A stretch of DNA of 64,000 nt, taken from NCBI GenBank assembly GCA_041394245.1, contig JAWKIR010000003.1, positions 62,001-126,000 on the forward strand, in the 5' to 3' direction. Below are positions 8,320 through 17,540 of this stretch, in pieces. Below the pieces are notes generated by a model that worked only from the letters and a program-made list of their open reading frames with translations, was not told the origin of the DNA and ran no database searches. Position 1 is the first letter of the stretch, and every line of letters begins with the position of its first letter. The translations under genes and the position numbers were made by a program. This DNA comes from Acidimicrobiales bacterium. Lineage in GTDB: Bacteria > Actinomycetota > Acidimicrobiia > Acidimicrobiales > Aldehydirespiratoraceae.

Positions 8320-9546
8320 GTGAGCGGCGCGATCGGTAGCGACCGTGTCGACGTCGCGATCGTCGGTGCGGGCATCCTCGGGCTGACCACGGCACGGGCC
8401 CTGCTCGCCCGCGACCCGCGCCGTCGCATCGTCGTCCTCGAGAAGGAGGCGACCCCCGCGTTCCACCAAACCGGGCGCAACTCCGGCGTCATCCACTCGG
8501 GCATCTACTACAAGCCCGATTCGGGCAAGGCGGCCATGGTTGCCGCGGGACGGCACGACCTGATGGCGTTCCTCGACGAGCACGGCATCACCTACGAGAT
8601 GTGCGGCAAGGTCGTGGTGGCGGTCTCCGACGACGAGCGGCCCCGGCTCGACGCGCTCGAGGTCCGCGCCGCCGAGAACAATGTCGCGACGGAGCGACTC
8701 GACCGGGTCGGCCTGCGCGAACGCGAGCCCCACATCGAAGGCGTCGCCGCCCTCCGGGTGCCGAGCGCCGGAATCGTCGACTATGGCGAGGTCTGCGTCG
8801 CCCTCGTCGACGATCTCACCGCTGCCGGCGTCGAGATCCGCCTCGGCACACCGGTGACCGGCGCCACGGTGACAGCCGACGGTGTGCGGATCACGACCGG
8901 ACACGGGACGATCACCGCAGGTTCGATCATCAACTGCGGTGGCCTCCATTGCGACCGGGTCGCCGCTGCGGCCGGCGCCGACACCGACGGCGTCCGGATC
9001 ATGCCGTTCCGCGGCGAGTACTACGAGCTCGCCCCGGGCGCCCGTCATCTGGTCAACGACCTCGTCTACCCGCTCCCCGATCCCGATTTCCCGTTCCTCG
9101 GCGTCCACCTCACCCGCATGATCGACGGCAGCATCCACGCCGGTCCGAACGCGGTGCCCGCGCTGAAGCGTGAGGGCTACCGGTGGCGCGACGTCTCGAT
9201 GCGCGACTCCGCCGAGATCGCCTTCGCCCGGCGAACATGGATCCTCGCCCGCAAGTACTGGCGCAAGGAGGTCGGCGAGATCCACCGCTCCCTGAGCCGA
9301 CGCGCGTTCCTCGAAGCGCTCCAGCGACTCTGTCCCGAGCTCACGAACGACGACCTCGAACCATCGGGTTCGGGTGTGCGGGCCCAGGCGATCACGCGTG
9401 ACGGCACCCTGCTCGACGACTTCGCGTTCGCCGACAGCGAACGAGCCGTCCATGTCCTCAACGCGCCCTCTCCGGCGGCGACGGCGTCGTTCGCCATCGC
9501 CGAGACCGTGGCCGATCGCCACGAACGGGTCGTCGCCGGCCTCTGA
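8320..9546 (+). CDS. lhgO: L-2-hydroxyglutarate oxidase
   Basis: A 408-residue FAD-dependent oxidoreductase of the DAO/LhgO type. The dinucleotide motif V-G-A-G-I-L-G lies at about residues 14-20. The family-specific block R-N-S-G-V-I-H-S-G-I-Y-Y follows near 55-66, then P-F-R-G-E-Y-Y near 228, L-G-V-H-L-T and G-P-N-A-V near 260-280, and G-V-R-A-Q near 352. Known members oxidise L-2-hydroxyglutarate to 2-oxoglutarate, clearing a metabolic side product and passing electrons to the membrane quinone pool. It starts with GTG at 8320. It is divergent from the Rieske-FMN operon and shares with it the repeat-rich 150-base upstream region, so a link to 2-oxo/2-hydroxy acid metabolism is possible. Confidence 0.88.
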   Translation: MSGAIGSDRVDVAIVGAGILGLTTARALLARDPRRRIVVLEKEATPAFHQTGRNSGVIHSGIYYKPDSGKAAMVAAGRHDLMAFLDEHGITYEMCGKVVVAVSDDERPRLDALEVRAAENNVATERLDRVGLREREPHIEGVAALRVPSAGIVDYGEVCVALVDDLTAAGVEIRLGTPVTGATVTADGVRITTGHGTITAGSIINCGGLHCDRVAAAAGADTDGVRIMPFRGEYYELAPGARHLVNDLVYPLPDPDFPFLGVHLTRMIDGSIHAGPNAVPALKREGYRWRDVSMRDSAEIAFARRTWILARKYWRKEVGEIHRSLSRRAFLEALQRLCPELTNDDLEPSGSGVRAQAITRDGTLLDDFAFADSERAVHVLNAPSPAATASFAIAETVADRHERVVAGL

Positions 9547-9622
9547 GACGGTCCCCGCGGCCCGATCCGGATCTGCACGACATCTTCACATCGTCCGCGG
9601 GTCTCCCACACCCGAGGTTCTC

Positions 9623-9635
9623 TACGGTGGTCGCC
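9623..9635 (+). promoter_or_regulatory. -10 element (TACGGT) for leaderless start at GTG 9636
   Basis: TACGGT at 9623-9628 is followed by seven bases and then GTG at 9636. The alternative upstream GTG at 9627 overlaps the hexamer, so the promoter favours 9636 as the true start. No convincing -35 box is seen. Confidence 0.5.
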
Positions 9636-10307
9636 GTGGGGAAGATCCTTGTAGTGGAAGACGAGCCGGCGATCGCGGCCGCGGTGGCGGCGCGGCTCGA
9701 GTCGGTCGGTCATGAGGTCGAGGTGTGCCACGACGGTGCCGAGGCGGTGCAACGGTGCCAGGACCTCGAGCCCGATCTGGTGGTACTCGATCTGCTCCTG
9801 CCCGGCCTCGACGGCCTCGAGGTCTGCCGACGGATCCAGGCCGAACGGCGGGTGCCGGTGGTGATGCTCACCGCCCGCGACGACGAGACCGACATGCTGA
9901 TCGGCTTCGCGGTCGGCGCCGATGACTACCTCACCAAACCGTTCAGCCCGCGGGAGCTGGTCGCCCGGGTCACCGCCGTCCTGCGCCGGGTCGCCGACGA
10001 ACCGAACGATCCGACCTCGCCCGACCATCGGTTGGGCGCGATCGAGATCTGGCGGGCCAGCCGACGGATCCGGGTCGAGGAGCGCGACGTCCATCTGACC
10101 CCGACCGAGTTCGATCTGCTGGCCCAACTCGCGGCCGCGGCGCCGACCGTCATGACCCGCGAGCAGCTGCTCGTGGCGGTGTGGGGATACCGCGACGGAT
10201 CGGGCGCACGTACCGTCGACAGTCACGTCCGGGCCGTGCGCCGCAAGCTCGGCGACGACGTGATCCGCACGGTGCACGGCATCGGCTACGCGATCGGCGA
10301 CATCTGA
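9636..10307 (+). CDS. OmpR-family response regulator
   Basis: A 223-residue DNA-binding response regulator. The receiver domain (residues 1-120) carries the acidic pair E-D near 8-9, phospho-acceptor D52 (L-V-V-L-D-L-L-L-P), the conserved Thr in M-L-T-A and Lys in L-T-K-P-F. The C-terminal winged helix (about 130-223) has L-T-P-T-E-F-D-L-L and the recognition helix G-A-R-T-V-D-S-H-V. It pairs with the histidine kinase that begins inside its stop codon (TGATG). The GTG at 9636 gives M-G-K-I-L-V-V-E-D, typical for the family; a GTG nine bases earlier is possible. The signal and regulon are unknown, though the DUF4153 membrane protein downstream is probably in the same operon. Confidence 0.9.
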   Translation: MGKILVVEDEPAIAAAVAARLESVGHEVEVCHDGAEAVQRCQDLEPDLVVLDLLLPGLDGLEVCRRIQAERRVPVVMLTARDDETDMLIGFAVGADDYLTKPFSPRELVARVTAVLRRVADEPNDPTSPDHRLGAIEIWRASRRIRVEERDVHLTPTEFDLLAQLAAAAPTVMTREQLLVAVWGYRDGSGARTVDSHVRAVRRKLGDDVIRTVHGIGYAIGDI

Positions 10308-11323
10308 TGCAGCGCTTCCGTCCGCTCGATGTCCTCCCCTCGATCAAGCTGAAGCTGTCGGCGATCATCATCGGGGCGATCGCCATCGCCGCGCTGGTGA
10401 GCACCATCGGCTTCCGCCTCGACTGGCCGGTGTGGGTCCGGCCCGTCATCTCGGCCACCATCGGTGTGTCGATCATGTGGCTGTTCGCGCGCGGCATCGT
10501 CTCCCCGCTGCGGGAGATGGCCGCCGCGGCGACACGGATGGCGAGGGGCGACTACGGGGCGACCGTCACGGCCACGTCGGCCGACGAGGTGGGCGATCTC
10601 GCCCGGGCGTTCAACGCGATGGCGCGGCAACTCGAAGAGGTCGACCGCGACCGTCGCGATCTCATCGCGATGGTGAGCCACGAGCTGCGGACGCCGATCA
10701 CTGCGCTCCAGGCCAACCTCGAGAACATCGTCGACGGTGTCACCGTCGCCGACGACGAGCTGCTGGCATCGATGCTCTCCCAGACCGAGCGGCTCGGCCG
10801 GCTGGTGTCGCAGCTCCTCGATCTGAGCCGGCTCGAGTCCGGGGCCACGATCCTCTCGCTCGAGGAGGTCGATCTCGCAGATCTCGGGCACGAGGCCGCG
10901 CAGGAGGTCGCGCTGCACCGACCAGACCAGCGCATCGAGATCGACGTCGAGCCCGCCGGCCTCGTCGTGACGGCGGATCGCGAACGACTCCACCAGGTCA
11001 TCGCGAACCTGCTCGACAACGCGACCCGGTTCAGTCCCCCGGGTGAGCCCGTCGTCCTGCGCGGCTCGCTGCTCGGCGACGACGTGCGGATCGAGGTCAT
11101 CGACCGAGGCCCGGGCATCCCCGAGGGCGATGCGGTGCGGATCTTCGAGCGCTACCAACGCGGCAGCCACGTCCGTTCGACCGAGTCGGGTGGCACCGGC
11201 CTCGGACTCGCCATCGCCCAGTGGGTGGTGGAGCTCCATGCCGGCACGATCACGGCGCGACCCGGCGATCCCCACGGGTGCCGGATCGAACTCGACCTGC
11301 CTCGCAACGGCGCAGCCCGATGA
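10307..11323 (+). CDS. membrane sensor histidine kinase (HAMP-HisKA-HATPase)
   Basis: A 338-residue kinase. Two transmembrane helices (about 14-37 and 44-62) are separated by only a few residues, so there is essentially no extracytoplasmic sensor and the stimulus is probably sensed within the membrane. A HAMP domain (about 62-115), HisKA with H125 in M-V-S-H-E-L-R-T-P-I, and HATPase_c with N-L-L-D-N-A-T-R, D-R-G-P-G-I-P and G-G-T-G-L-G-L-A-I follow. Its ATG overlaps the regulator stop by one base and its own stop overlaps the next ATG as ATGA. It most likely phosphorylates the regulator encoded just upstream. Confidence 0.9.
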   Translation: MQRFRPLDVLPSIKLKLSAIIIGAIAIAALVSTIGFRLDWPVWVRPVISATIGVSIMWLFARGIVSPLREMAAAATRMARGDYGATVTATSADEVGDLARAFNAMARQLEEVDRDRRDLIAMVSHELRTPITALQANLENIVDGVTVADDELLASMLSQTERLGRLVSQLLDLSRLESGATILSLEEVDLADLGHEAAQEVALHRPDQRIEIDVEPAGLVVTADRERLHQVIANLLDNATRFSPPGEPVVLRGSLLGDDVRIEVIDRGPGIPEGDAVRIFERYQRGSHVRSTESGGTGLGLAIAQWVVELHAGTITARPGDPHGCRIELDLPRNGAAR

Positions 11324-12765
11324 CCTCGACGCTTCCGCCGCCACCCCGAGCCGAGGACCGCACCGACGTCGAGTCGCCCGAACTCTGGCGCATCGCGCCG
11401 TCGGCCGCCGTGCTCGTGTCGCTGCTGGTGGGAGGCCTGGCCGTCGATCTCGGGATGCGACATCCCGCCGGTGCACTGTCCGTCGTCGCGGTCGCCGTCG
11501 CCGGTCTGGCCGGACGACGCGGGGGCTGGGTCCGCGGCCCTCTCGCACGACGGCTGCTCGGGCTCTCCCTCCTCCCGGCCTCGATGCTGATGTTGCGCGA
11601 CGCGTCGTGGCTGACCGTCCTCGACCTCGGCGCCGCGGTCGGGCTGATCGTCCTGGCGGTCGCGGTCCGCGGAGAGCCGCGGTCGATCGGACGGGCGCTG
11701 GGGCGCCTCGTCCATCCTGTGGGGGCGCTCGAACCCGCGACGATGTCGGTGCGCCTGGTCGCCGATTCGGCACGGGCCACACTGACCGGCCGCGATGTGC
11801 TCGGGCGCCGCATCCTCCGGCTGACGCGAGGACTCTCGATCGCTGTCCCCGTGACCGTGGTGCTGGCGGCGCTGTTGTCGGCGGCTGATGCCGTCTTCCG
11901 CTCGTGGCTCGAGGTCCCGTTCGACGCGACGATGATCCTCGACCACGCCGTCGTCGTCATGGTCGGCGCCGCCGCCACAGCGATGCTCGCCGGTCACGGC
12001 GCTTGGGCCCGTCCGAGACCGGCGCCGGCTCCGCGCCGGTTCGTCGGCCCGACCGAGGCCTCGGTGGTACTCGCCGGCGTCGTTGCCGTCTACGGCGTGT
12101 TCGTGGCCTCCCAGATCATCGCGATCGCGGCCGGCGGCGGCTATGTCGAGCGCACCACCGGCCTCACCTATGCCGAGTACGCGCGGGCCGGCTTCTTCCA
12201 GCTCGTGGCCGCGGCGATCCTCACACTGGTCGTGCTCGTGATGCTGCGGCGTCATCGACGCGCCGCCTCCCCCCGACTCGCCCGCCGACTCGTCGTCCTC
12301 GAGCTCTCGACGGTCGGCCTCACCCTCGTCGTGGTGGGCGTCGCCATCCGTCGCCTGTTCCTCTACGAGGCTGAATACGGGCTGACGGTGCTGCGGTTCT
12401 CGACCATCGTCTTCGCACTGTTCATCGGGTTCGTCTTCATCGTGACCGGGCTCTCGATCGTCGGTCGACTCCGCCACGATGCCGCGGCAGTGGTGATGAT
12501 CGGCGCCCTGGCAACGCTCCTCGCCGTCAACGTGGCGAATCCCGAACGGATCATCGCCGAACGCAACATCGCCCGCTTCGGCGGCACCGATCAGCTCGAC
12601 ATCGACTACCTCGTCGACCATCTCGGCGCCGACGCGCTGCCCACGATGCTCGCCGATCCGGCGGTCGCCGCCCGCGTGTGTGGGCGACACGTCGACGATC
12701 GGCTGATCGTTTTCAACTGGAGTCGGGTACGCGCCGCCGCCGCGCTCGCCGATGCCTGCGGCTAG
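11320..12765 (+). CDS. DUF4153 (DUF4173-like) multi-pass membrane protein
   Basis: A 481-residue protein with about ten to twelve hydrophobic helices. Recognisable family blocks are T-T-G-L-T-Y-A-E-Y-A-R-x-G-F-F-Q-L near residues 282-300, E-A-E-Y-G-L-T-V-L-R near 350, and N-P-E-R-I-I-A-E-R-N-I near 405. The C-terminal soluble tail is conserved in the family. The biochemical function is unknown. Its ATG overlaps the histidine kinase stop (ATGA), so it is co-expressed with the two-component system and could be its output or a sensor partner. It ends in a TAG that shares the tetranucleotide CTAG with the stop codon of the convergent cyclase gene. Confidence 0.8.
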   Translation: MTSTLPPPPRAEDRTDVESPELWRIAPSAAVLVSLLVGGLAVDLGMRHPAGALSVVAVAVAGLAGRRGGWVRGPLARRLLGLSLLPASMLMLRDASWLTVLDLGAAVGLIVLAVAVRGEPRSIGRALGRLVHPVGALEPATMSVRLVADSARATLTGRDVLGRRILRLTRGLSIAVPVTVVLAALLSAADAVFRSWLEVPFDATMILDHAVVVMVGAAATAMLAGHGAWARPRPAPAPRRFVGPTEASVVLAGVVAVYGVFVASQIIAIAAGGGYVERTTGLTYAEYARAGFFQLVAAAILTLVVLVMLRRHRRAASPRLARRLVVLELSTVGLTLVVVGVAIRRLFLYEAEYGLTVLRFSTIVFALFIGFVFIVTGLSIVGRLRHDAAAVVMIGALATLLAVNVANPERIIAERNIARFGGTDQLDIDYLVDHLGADALPTMLADPAVAARVCGRHVDDRLIVFNWSRVRAAAALADACG

Positions 12766-15700
12766 ACGGTGGACGCCTCGGGCTCGGGCTCGGGCTCGGC
12801 CAGCTCGCCACATGCGGCCGAGAACGCGGTGCGCCAACCGGCGGTGTCGAGACCGAGGGCCGACGCGGTCTTGATCGCGCTGACCTCGGCCACGGCGGCG
12901 TCGTCGGTCGCGAGCGCCTTCAGACATTGCGCCTCGGCCAATGCCACGATCGTCGGGTGGATGCGGTCGCCACCGAGTGGCACGGCTTCGTAGGCGCGGT
13001 CGAGGGCGACCCTCGCGCCGGCCTCGTCACCGGCTCGGGCTGCGGCACACGCGGCGGCGCAACGGGCGATCACCCGATCCGCGTAGGTGGAGCGACCCGA
13101 TTCCTCGACGATCGCGATGTAGGCGTCGCTGTCCCTGCCGACCGCCGATGCGACCAGCGCCAGCGCGGCCCAGCCCCAGCTCGAGCCGTGGTCGGTCTCG
13201 GTCGACATGAGCTCGAACAGGCGAGCGGCACCGCCGATGTCGCCCCGCTGGAGATGGATGAGTGCGGTCGCCACGGCGAAGTCGGACTCACCGAGCTGAT
13301 CCGGATCGAACCGTGCGACCTCGTGGAACGCCCGCCGCCCCATCGCGATGTCGCCGACGGTGGCGGCGGCAGCCACCAGCGAGGTCTCCAGCACCTGCAG
13401 GGCCGGATGCTGCCGCTCGTCGGTGAGTTCGTTGGTGAGGATCCGAAAACCCTCGTTGATCCGGCCGGAGCGGACCAGGGCCCTGCCCTCGATCGCCACC
13501 GCCTGGGCGGGTCCGAGCGGATCGGAGCCGGCCGGGAAGATCGAACGGGCCTTCTGGGCCCGACGTACGGCCTCGTCGACGCGGCCGGTCCACAGCGCCA
13601 CGGTCGCCAGGGCGACATGCATCATGCCCTGCGCCCAACGGTCGCCGCGGTCCCGGGCCTCGACGAGGGTCCGCTGGGCCAACTCTTCGGCCTCGGCGAA
13701 GCGGCCCGAATGAATGCGCACATAGGCGAGCAGACCACGCGACCACGCCATGCCCGGCAGGTCGCCGATGGCCTCGAACGCCTCGGAGGCCTGCTCGAGC
13801 CGCCCTTCCGCCTCGGCCATGCGCCCCGACACGAACGCGATCCACGCGAGGTTCTGGCGGGCCCACGCCATCCCGCCGACATCGTCGACGGAGGCGTACG
13901 CCTCGTAGGCGAGGTTGATCGACGATTCGGCCTGGTCGTGTTCGCCCTTGAACAGGCGCACCAACCCGACCCGGCGGAGGCTGTCGGCCTCGAGCACCGG
14001 ATCGTGCAGTTCGATGGCCTGCACGAGCGCTTCCTCGCCCATGGCGAGCGCCGCGTCCTGGTCGCCCGACCATTGCGCGACCTCGCTGCGCAACAGCGCT
14101 TCGCGCACCCGCAGACGGGGATCGTCGCTCGCGGCGACGAGTGGCGCGGCTTCGTCGAGGTCGCGACCGGCCGACGGAAGATGGAGACGGATCAGTGCGG
14201 CCCTCGCCCGTTCGAGCAGCACCTCGGCCCGCAGAGGGTGGGTGTCGTCCATCAACTCGAGCGCGTCGCCGAAGAGCTGTTCGGTCCGCTCCATCGCCAC
14301 CGACCCCGACGTCGAGCGAGCGGCGGCGAGCGTCCACGAGATCGCCTTGTCGAGCACATCGTCGGGCATGCCCTCGACACCGCCGAGCTCCGCCGAGTGA
14401 ATCGCGGCGCGGCGATAGTGGTAGGCGATCATCTCGGCGCTGCCGGTGTGTCGGTTGCTCTCGATCCACGACGCGATCCCCGCGTGGCGCCAGGCGCGAT
14501 CGGTCTTGGTGAGACGGCCGTAGACGACGTCGCGCACCAGGTTGGAACGGAACGACCACATCCTTCCCGCGGTTTCCAGCAGATCGGTTCGCTCGAGGAT
14601 CCGCAGCGCATCGGTGATGTCGGGTTGGTCCCGCTGGAATTCCGCCATGCGCTTGAGCGCGACGAGCTCGCCCCGGATGCCGAGCACGGCGGCATCCTCG
14701 ATCACGTGGAGGGCGATGTCGTCGAGCGCGTCGAGGCGGGCGCTGATCACGCTGCGCACGTTGGCCGGCAGTGACGCGACGTCACCGTCGGACGACGACT
14801 CGACCATGCGCGCCATCTCCTCGAGGAAGAGCGGGTTGCCGCCCGAACGTTCGACGAGCTGGCGGCGGACATCGGAGGGCGCATCCGGGAGCAGCTGACG
14901 GGCCAGGAGATCGCCGGCGACATTGTCGAGCGGCTCGACGGAGAGCGCCACGGAGTTGAACCGACCCGGCCGCGGGGCCCATCGGTCGAACATCTCGACC
15001 CGGCCGGTGACGAGCACGACGACCGTCCGGCGGCCGAGCCGGTCGATCAGATCGTCGAGCAACCGCAGGACCGCATCGTCGGCCCAGTCGAGATCGCTCA
15101 GCCACAGCAGGACCGGCGATCGCAGCGACAACGCATGGATGAGGGCACGGGCGGCCCGCGTTCCTTCTGCGGTGGCCCGATCGGCATCGAGGCGGGTGAG
15201 CCCCGTCTCGTAGCCGAGCAGGTGGCGAAGACCTTCGGCGGTGCGGGCCACGTTGGTCTCGTCGGCGGTCGGACCGAGTGCGTCGGCGACACCGGCCGCC
15301 ACGATCTCGGGGACGTCGTCCTCGGGAGTGTCCGCGTCGATGCCGATGACGTCGCGTATCGCTTCGGCGATCGGCCACCAGACGTTGGCCTCCCCATAGG
15401 GCTGGCAACGGCCGTGCAGCACGAGGGCATCGTGTTCGTCGCGGGCGACCGACGCGACCTCGGACCCGAGCCGGGTCTTGCCGACCCCGCTCTCGCCCGC
15501 GAGGACGATCAGCTGTGCCCGGCTGCGTCGGTAGGCGGCCTCGACGGCCTTGCGCAGCACCGCGAGCTCGGGATCGCGACCGATCAGCGGGGTCTCCGGG
15601 GCATCGCGGCGCTCCCCCGGCCGACCCACCGGTTCGACGGCGCGGTAGGCGGTCACCGGTTCCTCCCGCCCCCGGGCGTGGAGCTGGCCGAGCGACGTGT

Positions 15701-16253
15701 AGTGGATCACTTCTCGTGTCGCGTCATACGTCGGCGAACCGACGAGGACCGTGCCCGGCTCGGCTGCGGTCTGGAGGCGTGACGCCGTGTTCACGACATC
15801 ACCCATGGCCGTGTAGTCGTCGCCGGCCGAGATCGCCCCGACGAGCACCTCGCCGGTGTTGACCCCGATCCGGAGGCGGATGCCGACACCGCCGTCGGCG
15901 TCGAACCGCTGCACGGTCTCCTGCATGCGCAGCGCGGCTCGTACGGCACGCTCGGCGTCGTCCTCGTGGGCGATCGGCGCGCCGAACAACGCCACAATGG
16001 CATCGCCGATCACCTTGTCGACCCGACCGCCGAATGCCGTGATGTCGTCGGCGAGCAGAGCGAAGCAGCGGTCGACGAGGATCTTGACCTGCTCGGGGTC
16101 ACGGGTCTCGGAGAGCCCGGTGAACCCGACGATGTCGGCGAAGAGCACCGTCACGAGTCGACGCTCGTCGTGCCGCTTCGACATCTCGTGACCGCAACTG
16201 CTGCAGAAACGCGCATCGTCCCGGACGTCGTTTCGACAGCTCGGACACTCCAT
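12762..16253 (-). CDS. zinc-ribbon / class III adenylate cyclase / AAA-type ATPase / TPR regulator
   Basis: A 1163-residue multidomain signalling protein. Residues 1-22 form a zinc ribbon (C3, C6, C17, C20). Residues about 33-205 are a class III nucleotide cyclase with metal-binding aspartates in F-A-D-I-V-G-F (D40) and K-V-I-G-D-A (D84) and transition-state residues in G-D-V-V-N-T-A-S-R. Residues about 222-550 are a STAND/AAA ATPase with Walker A G-E-S-G-V-G-K-T (253-260) and a Walker B-like L-L-W-L-S-D-L-D-W-A-D. The remaining 600 residues are TPR-like Ala/Leu/Arg helices. Such proteins are common in actinobacteria, with cyclase output probably controlled by ATPase/TPR ligand sensing. I choose ATG 16253 over GTG 16259 because TACGCT lies six bases upstream. 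Confidence 0.88.
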   Translation of the reverse strand: MECPSCRNDVRDDARFCSSCGHEMSKRHDERRLVTVLFADIVGFTGLSETRDPEQVKILVDRCFALLADDITAFGGRVDKVIGDAIVALFGAPIAHEDDAERAVRAALRMQETVQRFDADGGVGIRLRIGVNTGEVLVGAISAGDDYTAMGDVVNTASRLQTAAEPGTVLVGSPTYDATREVIHYTSLGQLHARGREEPVTAYRAVEPVGRPGERRDAPETPLIGRDPELAVLRKAVEAAYRRSRAQLIVLAGESGVGKTRLGSEVASVARDEHDALVLHGRCQPYGEANVWWPIAEAIRDVIGIDADTPEDDVPEIVAAGVADALGPTADETNVARTAEGLRHLLGYETGLTRLDADRATAEGTRAARALIHALSLRSPVLLWLSDLDWADDAVLRLLDDLIDRLGRRTVVVLVTGRVEMFDRWAPRPGRFNSVALSVEPLDNVAGDLLARQLLPDAPSDVRRQLVERSGGNPLFLEEMARMVESSSDGDVASLPANVRSVISARLDALDDIALHVIEDAAVLGIRGELVALKRMAEFQRDQPDITDALRILERTDLLETAGRMWSFRSNLVRDVVYGRLTKTDRAWRHAGIASWIESNRHTGSAEMIAYHYRRAAIHSAELGGVEGMPDDVLDKAISWTLAAARSTSGSVAMERTEQLFGDALELMDDTHPLRAEVLLERARAALIRLHLPSAGRDLDEAAPLVAASDDPRLRVREALLRSEVAQWSGDQDAALAMGEEALVQAIELHDPVLEADSLRRVGLVRLFKGEHDQAESSINLAYEAYASVDDVGGMAWARQNLAWIAFVSGRMAEAEGRLEQASEAFEAIGDLPGMAWSRGLLAYVRIHSGRFAEAEELAQRTLVEARDRGDRWAQGMMHVALATVALWTGRVDEAVRRAQKARSIFPAGSDPLGPAQAVAIEGRALVRSGRINEGFRILTNELTDERQHPALQVLETSLVAAAATVGDIAMGRRAFHEVARFDPDQLGESDFAVATALIHLQRGDIGGAARLFELMSTETDHGSSWGWAALALVASAVGRDSDAYIAIVEESGRSTYADRVIARCAAACAAARAGDEAGARVALDRAYEAVPLGGDRIHPTIVALAEAQCLKALATDDAAVAEVSAIKTASALGLDTAGWRTAFSAACGELAEPEPEPEASTV

Positions 16254-16265
16254 CCGCACAGCGTA
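16254..16265 (-). promoter_or_regulatory. -10 element (TACGCT) for leaderless cyclase start
   Basis: On the minus strand TACGCT (16265-16260) is followed by six bases and ATG 16253. The shared dyad at 16273-16288 lies just upstream, about where a -35 region would be. Confidence 0.5.
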
Positions 16266-16272
16266 CGCGGGA

Positions 16273-16290
16273 TCATCCTCGCGGATGACC
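16273..16290. promoter_or_regulatory. shared dyad operator, copy 1 (TCATCC-N4-GGATGA)
   Basis: TCATCC-TCGC-GGATGA is a perfect 6-bp inverted repeat with a four-base spacer. The 18-base string at 16273-16290 recurs exactly at 18243-18260. It lies between the divergent cyclase and histidine kinase genes. The recurrence next to a second promoter of the same locus makes it a good candidate binding site for the NarL-type regulator encoded between the two copies. Confidence 0.55.
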
Positions 16291-16334
16291 CCGATTCACC
16301 GCGACGGATGATGAAGGCGGGGGCGCGGACTCCG

Positions 16335-16346
16335 TACGGTGGAGCC
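16335..16346 (+). promoter_or_regulatory. -10 element (TACGGT) ahead of kinase gene
   Basis: TACGGT at 16335-16340, then six bases, then ATG 16347. The spacing matches the leaderless pattern seen elsewhere in the window; GGAG inside the spacer could alternatively act as a ribosome binding site. Confidence 0.45.
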
Positions 16347-17528
16347 ATGCGTGTGCTGCACACTCCGATGACGTGGATCCGCGATCATCCGCGCGTCGCC
16401 GACTGGCTGCTCATGCTGCTGCTCCAGGCGATCGCCATCCCGATCGCCTTCTACACCGAGGTCGGGCCCGGACAACGGGCCCTGGGCATCGCCGGCTGGA
16501 CCCTCGTCATCGCGATGAACGTCCCGGTCGCATGGCGCCGGACCGCGCCGGTCGCCGCGCTGTGGACCACGGTTGCGTGCACCGCACCGTTCTGGGTGCT
16601 CGACTACCCCGACGATCCCGCCGGCCCGAACCTGCTGATCCTGATCTACAGCCTCGCCGCTCATGCGGGTCGTCCCCGGTCGATTCGGCATTTCTGGGGA
16701 GCGTTCGGCGTGATGACCGGTGTGCTCGTCGCCGGGGTGATCTCCGTCGAGGAAGACCTCCCGTGGGTCGCGGTCCCCGCCAATGTCGTCGTCTTCGGTA
16801 CCGCATGGATCCTCGGCGACAACCTGCGCACCCGCCGCAAGTATCTCGCCGAGCTCGAGGAGAAGGCCGAGCGCAACGAGCAACGACAGCGAGCGGAAGC
16901 GCAGCGGGCGGTGGTCGAAGAACGAACCCGTATCGCCCGCGAGCTCCACGACGTCGTCGCCCACTCGATGAGCGTGATGGTCGTGCAGGCCGGGGCCGCC
17001 CGACGGATCCTCGACCGAGATCCTGCCCAGGCCGCGGAGGCGCTCGCCGCGATCGAGGAGACCGGACGCGAGTCGCTGACCGAGATGCGACGCATGCTCG
17101 GGGTGCTGCGCAGCGAGGGCGAGGAGGCGGAGCTCACGCCCCAACCCGGCCTCGACGACTTCGACCGTCTCCTCCAGACCTGCGGCGAGGCCGGACTCCC
17201 GGTCGAACTCGTCGTCACCGGCCAGGTGCGGCACCTCGCCCCCGGTCTCGAGATGAACGCCTACCGCGTGGTCCAGGAGTCGTTGACCAACTCGCTCAAG
17301 CACGCCGGTACGGCCTCGGCGGTCGTCCGCCTGCACTATCGGGCCGATGCCCTCGAGGTCCATGTGACCGACGACGGCCGCGGTGCCGCCGCCACGTCCG
17401 CCGGCAGTGGGCAGGGTCTCGTCGGCATGCGCGAACGCGTCGAGGCGTACGGTGGCCACCTGACGGCCGGACCCCGACCGGGCGGTGGCTTCGCCGTCGA
17501 GGCCACCTTCTTGACCGAACCCGGCTGA
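16347..17528 (+). CDS. NarL/LiaS-type sensor histidine kinase (HisKA_3)
   Basis: A 393-residue kinase. Four or five transmembrane helices (about residues 18-160) with very short loops form a membrane-embedded sensor. A coiled linker rich in Glu/Arg/Gln (about 163-192) follows, then HisKA_3 dimerisation with the phospho-acceptor H201 in R-E-L-H-D-V-V-A-H-S, and a HATPase_c domain with N-S-L-K-H-A near 305 and G-Q-G-L-V-G-M-R-E-R near 350. This architecture is typical of cell-envelope stress kinases and actinobacterial kinases coupled to ABC exporters. It is separated by 12 bases from its response regulator gene. The longer upstream frame is discarded because it runs through the divergent cyclase gene. 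Confidence 0.9.
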   Translation: MRVLHTPMTWIRDHPRVADWLLMLLLQAIAIPIAFYTEVGPGQRALGIAGWTLVIAMNVPVAWRRTAPVAALWTTVACTAPFWVLDYPDDPAGPNLLILIYSLAAHAGRPRSIRHFWGAFGVMTGVLVAGVISVEEDLPWVAVPANVVVFGTAWILGDNLRTRRKYLAELEEKAERNEQRQRAEAQRAVVEERTRIARELHDVVAHSMSVMVVQAGAARRILDRDPAQAAEALAAIEETGRESLTEMRRMLGVLRSEGEEAELTPQPGLDDFDRLLQTCGEAGLPVELVVTGQVRHLAPGLEMNAYRVVQESLTNSLKHAGTASAVVRLHYRADALEVHVTDDGRGAAATSAGSGQGLVGMRERVEAYGGHLTAGPRPGGGFAVEATFLTEPG

Positions 17529-17540
17529 CCCGAGGACCCC

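Noticed and set aside
12762..12765. Gene fusion or frameshift at the DUF4153/cyclase junction
   Set aside because: The genes are on opposite strands and simply share CTAG as their stops; both proteins are complete.
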